A stretch of 20,256 bases of DNA from Chara braunii (taxonomy: Eukaryota; Streptophyta; Charophyceae; Charales; Characeae): NCBI GenBank assembly GCA_003427395.1, contig BFEA01000125.1, positions 2,822,775-2,843,030 of the forward strand, written 5' to 3'. Both the position numbers and the translations under genes were made by a program. Below, piece after piece: positions 13,800 through 20,256 of the stretch. How positions within the stretch are numbered: position 1 is the first letter of the stretch; every line of letters begins with the position of its first letter. The notes beneath the pieces were generated by a model. It saw nothing but the letters and a program-made list of their open reading frames with translations. It had not been told where the DNA came from and made no database searches.

Positions 13800-15918
13800 T
13801 TACGATGCCGACTTCTGAAATCTTATCGTTTTGCCTGGGGACCCAGCCCTTTCCGTTCCGTTCGCTAGCTCGCGCCCAGAAGGACCCGGCTCGTTAAACG
13901 CCGCGTAGAAACAAAATAGAATGAATAGCTGGCAGTCGTGCTGCTGCTGGCTTAACGATCAAAAGGGGTCGACGAGGACAGGACGGAGAACCGGCGTGAT
14001 GGCTCGGGGGCACTCTTGGCTCAAGAGACTGTACTCGTAAATGACGGCCAGAGTAGACACCCATAGGCTCTTCATCAACAGCAAAGAAACGTTGAGATAG
14101 AGAAACACCACCTTGGCAAAGTCCCGAAAGTCATCTTTAGGTGTATATATGGGTGTCATAGAGAAGCAGCAAGCAGGGTCCAAAGAGGACGAGAGAGTGG
14201 CACTCAGTTCCAAAATAAACTACACCCTCCTGCGCAAACAAGACGAAAGTCGGGGTGTCCAAAAAAAAAAAAAAAAAAGGCGGGGTGCACCTAACAGCCA
14301 TTGGCTCGGACGACTTCGCTATTTTATTAGATACCTACGGCCAAGTGCAATACGTGGGGTAGAGAAGGCGATTTACTGAAGGTGATTTACCTAGGGAGGG
14401 AAGGCGAAGAACGGGAGCAGAGTCCGTTTACCTACTACAGGCTAAAGAGGGTCCATCCGCGAATCAAGTAAACAAGTAAATAGACCAGCACACGACTGGA
14501 CGCGGGAGAGAAAGCTATTATGAGAAAGACGACGCATGCAAGAAGGATCAAAGGCTGTGAGAAAAGTGAAGCGTGCAAGAAGGACAAACTGAGGGGTAGT
14601 TGCATAATGGTCACTTAAAAAAAAAACGAAAACAACTGTCAAAAGCATGCGAGACGAACAAACTGAGGGTAAACGTCAGAGCAATTGAACCAAAAACAAA
14701 AAGGAGAAAGTAGACAGCTAGCGGCAGGCTGTTAAGAAGAAAAACGAACAAAAAAAGTTCACAGCTGTGATCAACAACAGAAGCAATGCACGAGCGGGCC
14801 AGGGAGCCGCTAGTGGTATGACTGCGTGACAGCCAAAGATCAAGGAGGACGAGGAGAACAACTAGGCAAGAGATAAATAAGTAAATGTGATGAATATATT
14901 ATTACAATAATACAAAAGTAAAAAAAAAAAGCGAAATTGGCCGACAAATAGAAAAGAGCACAGGAAGAACGAACGGATTGGAAGAAGAAAAAAGAATCCG
15001 TTACCCACTGAGAGCGAAACCCATAAGAAGGCGAGGGGTCTAAATCGCAGCGAACGCGGGCAGAAGGTTATGGGCGGGGCGCAGGGGGCGGCACACGAGA
15101 GGAATGGCGGATCAAGGAGAACTACCCGTCTTCCTCCGAACACAACTCACTCTCATAATGACAGTATCAGACGAAGAAGACAGTTCCAATATACTCGCGA
15201 ACGAGAGGAATTGCTCGCGTTGTCGTGTTCAGGGAAAGAAGGACAAGACAGCAGCGCGCGAGCAAAGAAGACCGAAGGGGCAAAGAGCCATACGGTAAAC
15301 GAGCAAAATGGGAAAAGGAGGAATGGAGATCAAAAGCAAACAAAAAAAAAAATGAAAATCCACGAAGAAGAGGGCTAAGAATGCAGAGAGCCGTCAACGC
15401 GCGCGGTGTGAAGGGGAGTGCGTATGAGGGGAAAGGAAGGAGGTGCTGTGGAGCGTGTGTGTGGGGTGAAGGAGGGGTTCGCCGGGGGCAGGTGGAGTGA
15501 TGGACTGCACTGGACGACGAGACCGGAGGGCAGTTCGCTAGTGGGCAGAAAATGGGTACGCGGGTGCGTTCTCGAATATAAAGACAACTAGCGGAAGAAG
15601 CGAGGACGAAAACTGGCTGGAAACGCAAAAGAACACGTAAAGGGAGGTGCAATAAATAAACTCCTTCAAAAAAAGAAAACGGGCAGGGAGAAATGAAGTG
15701 GTAGAAGAGAAGAAAAGGTAACAGCGCCATGATGATAAAGAGGAGCAAAGAAAGACAGGCATGAGCAATGTGAAATGAAGCCCACGAGAACAATCCCTAC
15801 GACAGAGCGGTAGGGATGCAGAATGACGATATAGACAGGGCTCATCGTTAACCGCGATGCCGAGTCGTTCCAACGGCTGACCTAATTGTCGTGCTTGTAT
15901 GTGCTCTACACCGAGCTC
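13800..15918. other. Purine-rich plus strand, no recognised gene
   Basis: Mostly A/G-rich on the plus strand, with A17-18 at about 14261-14278 and GA-rich stretches from 14400 to 15800. The many frames on both strands are compositionally biased (Lys/Arg/Glu on plus, Leu/Ser/Phe on minus). A frame at 13959-14213 (minus) contains a hydrophobic segment but lacks family resemblance. Positions 15125-15175 look like a lone family C left end (ACTACCCGTCTTCCTCCGAA). Confidence 0.45.
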
Positions 15919-16323
15919 CCTCCTCTTCTTCTTCACTGCATATAACCTCTTCTTCTTCTTCACTTCGTAATCGTGCGGGGAGACGAATGTTCGCGCATAG
16001 TTCGACGCTTAAGTCCCCCTTCCCTCCTTTCTGATGCACCCGTAGCACCTGCCTGTCTGCCCCGCCCCAACAGCTGCACAGGCCGCAGCATATCTCTAAC
16101 CCCCCAGTCTTGAGACAAGACTGGACTTGGAATACTACAGAAACCAACTAACAGGTGTGTGGAGATAGCTTTGCGGGAGGTGGTTAGGTATTTTGTCCCT
16201 CAGATTATACACTATACACTGCCTCGTGCAAAGGTTCCCTCTGTAATCAACAAGTCTTTCCGCACCTGACGCGCGTGAGAGAGAGAGAGAGAAGCGAGAA
16301 GGGGGATACCATTCTCATCTGAC
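15919..16323. other. Region downstream of the coding exon; possible intron
   Basis: Lies directly 3' of the splice donor of the minus-strand exon at 16324-17094, so part or all is probably intron. It contains two CTCTTCTTCTT blocks (15923-15962; Glu codons on the minus strand), a small IR CCAGTCTTG-AGA-CAAGACTGG at 16106-16126 and a GA microsatellite at about 16277-16292. No acceptor joined to a recognisable second exon could be identified. Confidence 0.4.
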
Positions 16324-17094
16324 CTGTTTAATCTCAAGCGGGGTATCATTTTTGTCTCTCCGGTCCTCCACCTCGTATCTTTCCGCTCGTTTCCGCTCCC
16401 TTGTCGGCCTGGTCCTCTCTGGGGATAACGGAGACGGAGGCGCTATAGGCGACGAAGAGCCCAAAGGGCTCTTGCGCTTCCGGCCTCTTTTCCCCGCGCT
16501 GGCTGGTTTTGCTTCTTCCGCGTTCCCCTTCCGACTGTCTTCCTCGCCATCGCCCCCATTTTCCTCCACCTTCGCTTCGTCCTTCATCTTTTCAACATCT
16601 TTGTCTTCTTCCTCCGGCTTCTGCGGATCCCCCGCTGCGACGTCGGAGGCGGGGCTTTCCTTGCCCTCCGGAGACGACTCTGCCCTCGCCTTCTTCGCGG
16701 GTGTGTCAACTACCATCGCTTCCTGGCCCATTCTCTGGTCCTTGGTTTCTTTGCTCTCCGCCGCCGCCGTCGCCGCCGCCGCGGCTTCCGCTGGCGCACC
16801 CTCCACATCCATGTCCATCGCCGCCGCCACAGATTCTGTTACTGCCGCTGATTTCCCTTCACCTTCTCCTCCGCTTCCCGCCGCTGCCACCTCCACGGCA
16901 CTATCCCCAGGCTTCCCAATCGTCTTCACATCACCATGAACAGCACCTGAGGTCGGATCCTCTGCTGCTGCTGCTGCTGCTGCCGCGGACGCAGTAGCCG
17001 CAGGTTTCCCGCCGCCGTCCGCCGCAACCTTCGCCGCGACGCCGTTGGCGGCCAGCTCGGGAGCTGCAGCGCTCTCCGCAGCAGACTCCGCCAT
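16324..17094 (-). CDS. First exon of a putative DEK-like chromatin protein (partial)
   Basis: The ATG at 17094 opens a 257-residue frame ending at a donor-like CAG|GTCAGATG (16324/16323); reading on meets a stop two codons later. An in-frame GTG four codons upstream is not preferred. Residues 1-115 are Ala-rich, with a poly-Ala run at 37-44 encoded by GCA repeats. Residues 116-195 are charged and Glu/Lys-rich. Residues 201-208 (GKRGRKRK) form a basic AT-hook- or NLS-like patch. Residues 209-226 carry several SP sites (SPLGSSSPIAPPSPLSP). Residues 229-255 read RPTRERKRAERY, then a charged linker, then TPLEI. An RP-RERK-ERY block shortly before a GTPL-type motif is the arrangement that precedes the SAF-like domain in plant DEK proteins, which bind DNA and histones in chromatin. 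The SAF/DEK domains would lie in later exons, not identified here. The exon is probably real; the DEK assignment is tentative. Confidence 0.55.
16962..16983. repeat. (CTG)n trinucleotide repeat inside the coding exon
   Basis: Seven CTG units on the plus strand are GCA codons on the minus strand and encode part of the poly-Ala run of the DEK-like exon. A likely length-variable site. Confidence 0.85.
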
Positions 17095-17290
17095 CGCCGC
17101 CGCCACTCCGCCGAATCGCCTTCTTGCGCGGGAATCCGGTCCCGCTCCGGATTATCGAAAAGGGGAGAAAGGGAAAGCGAAAGCGGAGAATCGAGGAGAG
17201 AAAGTGGATGGCGAGAGAAGGAATGGAGTGGAGGAAATGAAGCGATGAGATGCGGCGGACAAGAAGAAAAAGGACAGAATGGGCCCAATA
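17095..17290 (-). promoter_or_regulatory. Putative 5' leader of the DEK-like gene
   Basis: On the minus strand the 150-200 bases before the ATG are pyrimidine-rich (CTCTCC, CTTTCCCTTT and TTCTCCCC blocks), as expected of a 5' untranslated leader. No TATA box or conserved promoter element was recognised. Assignment rests only on position and composition. Confidence 0.25.
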
Positions 17291-18740
17291 AGAGTTATTG
17301 GCCGCCCTGGTGCGCTCGTACAGAGCCCGACAAGGAAGCAGGCGGCACTACAATAGCACCTCGACGATCCCTCAACGATCGAAGAGTTGGCGACAGGCAG
17401 CAATGATGAGACAGAGCATGCGCGCAAACACTGGGACGCAGAGCTGCGGCGATGGCAGTTGGGATGTTCCTTGTCATTTTCAGCAAAAGAGTCGCTCGCG
17501 AAAAATGAGCGCGCAGACTATGTAGACAGACACCTCGAAGGCGCCGGCAGCTGTCAGTCAGTCAGTCAGTCACCAAGCACAAAAACGACATCCCATTTCC
17601 CACCAGCAACAATACCAGGAAACTTGTCACCCACAGCAACGGCGGATCAGCCACAACCCGCCCCGCGCTGATCCCCTCTTCTCTTGCTACTTCCCCTCCG
17701 CAACAAACAGCGTCAGCGTCTCGAGCGACTGTGGCGCGCCAGGAACGGGATTTCCAAAAACTCCACACAGAGCGCATGCCCCCCCGCACACCTGCTCCTG
17801 ACCACCTTCGACGCAACGCCGAGCTCGCTTGCCTGATACCCCCGCTGGCCACCCGCGCAACACACTCGTGGAGACAAACCTTCTGATCCCCCTGCTGCAG
17901 CGTGCGAGGATACAACCGCCAGCCGGCGACACACAATACACTCGCGCACACCAGGAATGTTTGCGCCCTCGGCGCCGCCCAGTACACCCACCGACCTACC
18001 TGTGTCGCGTGGCAAAACAAGAAATCAATTCAGCGGGGTACAGATGCAGGAGGCACGCGCCGGTAGCCAGCCTACCCCGCCACAACGGACGAGCTGGTAG
18101 AGCTGCTGCGCACAAATAAAATGTGGTGCGGGATTTCGCTCCACTTGCTCACCACACCACAGTTCTACCAGCCTAACGACCGTTCGCGCATTTGTCTTTC
18201 GTCTTGCACTGCACCTCCCCGACCCGCCCCGCGCTGTCACGCCGTTCAACGCAACTCACGATGAGCCCGGCTGCAGTCTCCCCGCCCGTTGGCTCGCAAG
18301 CTCGCGAACTTGGGCGGCCGCCCGCCCGCCCGCCCCGCTGCACCTCCTGTCGGCCCTACCGTAGGTTCCCGTCACAACCGGCACACGGACCAAACGATCG
18401 AGCAAACCGAACAGGCGAATCGACCGTCGTTCGGGACATCCGTTAAAATTCGAACGATACGATGCAGAGAAGAGATGGTACATAGCCGCTGCGAATCGAT
18501 GACACACAACGAGACATCATCCAGACGCCAAAACTCCGAAAAAGCAAAAAAGGAAAAAGGGGTGTCAAGTGGTGGTCGTTGTGACGGAAAGGACGTACTG
18601 GCAACACCCGCTACCACGAGGCGAGGCCCACCGCTTACCTGGACTCCAGGCTTCAGGCCGTCGATCCTCGTAATCTGCGGTTGGAAACGAGGAATCTAGG
18701 TGATGGGAACCTCAATGAATGGCCCAAACTCACATCTGGA
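17291..18740. other. GC-rich stretch with no recognised gene
   Basis: Contains five GTCA units at 17553-17572 and a CCCG-rich tract at about 18316-18337. Frames on both strands overlap throughout 17560-18120 and 18190-18700; the longest (17562-18020 minus) starts at TTG, not ATG. GAGGCGAGGCCCA near 18619-18631 resembles a family A right end, but no left end was found. A divergent promoter for a gene to the right is possible but not visible. Confidence 0.45.
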
Positions 18741-18795
18741 CCAATTGATTGCCATCCTCAAGACACATCGATCTGCACTGCTGGCAATCAACTGG
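18741..18795. repeat. 14-bp inverted repeat, 27-base loop
   Basis: CCAATTGATTGCCA (18741-18754) and TGGCAATCAACTGG (18782-18795) pair with one mismatch. Not related to families A-C by its ends. Just right, GAGCTTAG is repeated directly near 18803 and 18819. Confidence 0.65.
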
Positions 18796-19479
18796 CTCAT
18801 GAGCGAGCTTAGCAGGTGAGCTTAGGGCCGGGCCCCAGAGTTCATCGGAAAACCAGGGGGTGGATTATTTCTTGGACAATACGCTCAGGCCGCATGGGAA
18901 TTCGGGGGACCGGTAGCACCTGCAAACGAAAAACAAATGGGCCTCCTGGTAGCAGGGGGCCGCAAAAATTGGCCTCCTGGTAACGTGGGAGTCAACCTTG
19001 AAGGTTAGAGTTCGCATCCAGGAGGCTGCGCTATACCCGGTTGCGTTTTGGCGCGCAGCGGGAACGCCCTTTTGTGGAAATGTCATTCACAGTTTTCCAT
19101 GCGAATTCATGCGAAGCGGGGCTTATCGGGGTGGGAGTGGTCGGCCGGAAGGATGCGGTCGCTGTGGCGAGAGGGACCGGTCACAGGGCCGGTGTGAGGA
19201 GACGGGAACCGGTGGTAGGCGGAGGCGGTTGTGCGGGCCTTTTCGTGGACGGCGGCCGGTTTTCCTTTTCGGGAAGGTCCGCTGGGGTATGATGGGGTGT
19301 AATGTGATGCGAATGCGAATTTCAAAGGCCGTCTAAGCGGGCGAGGAAATGAAATGGTCGGGCACTGGGGGGTCGGTCAAAGGCCGCGGGTGGGAAAGGA
19401 GGCGATGGATGTTGAGGCCGGTGGAGCGGGCATCAGTAGTCACGGTAACAGTATGGGCCTTTTTTTCTGTCTAAAAGCC
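18796..19479. other. No recognised gene; short GGCCTCCTGG repeats
   Basis: GGCCTCCTGGTA occurs at 18940-18951 and 18971-18982, with an inverted partner CCAGGAGGC near 19018. Positions 19120-19290 are G-rich. The plus frame over 18998-19336 starts at TTG and is Arg/Gly-rich, so it is judged compositional. Confidence 0.45.
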
Positions 19480-19588
19480 AGGCCTTGCCACACCATTGTC
19501 CAAACGAAAAGAGAATGAATGCATCTTTCCGCAGAAAGCGGTAAGATGCATCCGTTGCTATGCTATTCGCTGGTGGGGTAAACGAGGC
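19480..19588. mobile_element. Decayed family A element (3330 subfamily)
   Basis: The left end AGGCCTTGCCACACCATTGTC with CAAACGAAAAGAGAATGAATGC resembles the 3330-3506 copy. TGCATCTTTCCGCAGAAAGCGG is also shared. The right end GCTGGTGGGGTAAACGAGGC is degraded. It is separated from the main element cluster by about 6.6 kb. Confidence 0.6.
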
Positions 19589-19839
19589 GGCATATGTGCA
19601 GAAGTTGAGAGGCGTTCCACAAAAAAAGGAAAAAAGAAGTTGAGAAGCGGATGCACGTGCGTAGAGGTTCTGCGACATGGTCCTCCCTCCCTCCGGGCTG
19701 CGCCTCCGCGTCGTGTGCGGTACACAGTAGAATAGTGATGGCAACAACACCAGGTGGCGAGGGCAAGGAAAGATCCCCCCCTCCAACGCCGCCCTGTCAG
19801 ACCAAATGCCCTTACAAGGGTATATGGCCATGTTTTTAC

Positions 19840-19911
19840 AGTCGCATGGCGCAGTCGGTCTTATCTTTAAAAGTATACGCGCTTTTGCATGGAACTTCGA
19901 GACGATTTTCT
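19840..19911 (+). repeat. tRNA-like sequence, possible SINE head
   Basis: TGGCGCAGTCGG at 19847 matches the tRNA internal box A consensus. About 46 bases on, ACTTCGAGACG resembles box B; this is the spacing of a type I tRNA gene. Acceptor and D stems do not pair, so it is not a working tRNA. A tRNA-derived SINE head or pseudogene is the best reading, but chance is possible. Confidence 0.3.
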
Positions 19912-19980
19912 CGACCATTGAGGTCGAGGCTTATCGATAAGTACGGTTAGTACGCACATGCGTTATTCCGAAGCACACTA

Positions 19981-20052
19981 AAATGGTTAGGATCAGTGGT
20001 AGTGTCACTCAACCACAAAGGTCGAAGGTTCGGATCAGTAAAAACAGGCATA
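19981..20052 (+). repeat. Second tRNA-like sequence, possible SINE head
   Basis: TTAGGATCAGTGGTAGTG (box A-like, from 19988) is followed by GAAGGTTCGGATCAG (box B-like), about 40 bases apart and in the same orientation as the tRNA-like sequence at 19840. Stems are degraded and U33 is not evident. The sequence to the right, to 20256, has no recognised gene; an A-rich stretch lies near 20127-20145. Confidence 0.33.
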
Positions 20053-20256
20053 CACACCCACCTTTGTGGCGAAAAGTGGCCAAGTCTGAAAAAGTACATG
20101 TCGTGTACCTTGGCATGACGCGCGAATAAAAAGAGCCTAAAAATATTAGAAACCCCTCAACCTCCACAGGTCGAGGTGTCGATTGGGTTAGTGCTATATC
20201 AAATAAGCCTACGACAAATTGTCTACCGCTTGGGCGCGGGGAACGCAACCCTAAGG

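Noticed and set aside
16352-16939. 195-residue frame opposite the DEK-like exon
   Set aside because: It is the antisense shadow of the minus-strand exon. The minus frame has the basic patch, the SP sites and a splice donor at its end; this one has only Ser/Pro/Ala bias.
17562-18020. 152-residue minus-strand frame with a hydrophobic end
   Set aside because: It starts at TTG rather than ATG, overlaps open frames on the other strand in GC-rich sequence, and resembles no family.
18600-18632. GAGGCGAGGCCCA as a family A right end
   Set aside because: Only about 12 bases match and no left terminus is found within several hundred bases.

Overview
The window looks like nuclear, intergenic-rich eukaryotic DNA. 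The evidence is a spliceosomal U6 snRNA-derived sequence, a 5S rRNA-derived sequence, long dinucleotide microsatellites, poly(A) tracts, dozens of short inverted-repeat elements, and one protein-coding segment that ends at a canonical splice donor. Bacterial-style gene packing, operons and ribosome binding sites are absent. GC is about 50% and the single plausible protein is very alanine-rich. That would fit an algal or stramenopile (for example brown algal) nuclear genome, but this is only an inference.

Layout. Positions 1-540 hold microsatellites and a strong GC-rich hairpin followed by a T tract. From 541 to about 3100 no gene is recognised (one weak 108-aa frame at 1072-1398). From 3.1 to 12.9 kb there is a dense nest of short mobile elements. 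Family A (more than 15 copies) has termini like GGGCCTCGCCRCACCACTC and 3-bp target duplications. Family B has termini GGGCATACTCACAC and a TTA duplication in its best copy. Family C copies are near-perfect hairpins. A singleton hairpin (E) and a repeat pair (D) complete the set. Several are inserted into one another. Embedded among them are a U6 retropseudogene (5128-5235, minus) with target duplication and A-tail, a 5S rRNA pseudogene (5508-5650, plus) with internal tandem duplications, and a hammerhead ribozyme core (6788-6832, minus). Part of that core recurs in both copies of repeat D.

From 12.9 to 16.3 kb the plus strand is purine-rich: a 24-bp minisatellite, two poly(A) tracts and long GA-rich stretches. 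The only convincing coding segment is 16324-17094 (minus). It reads as the first exon of a DEK-like or related chromatin protein: Ala- and Glu-rich, with a basic nuclear-localisation patch, then a RPTRERKRAERY block, then a splice donor. The remaining exons were not recognised. From 17.1 to 20.26 kb there is GC-rich sequence without a recognisable gene, plus a decayed family A copy and two tRNA-like (SINE-head-like) sequences at the right end.

The genes do not form a pathway. The interest lies in the repeat ecology: Harbinger-type MITEs, Pol III RNA retrocopies and a candidate hammerhead ribozyme.
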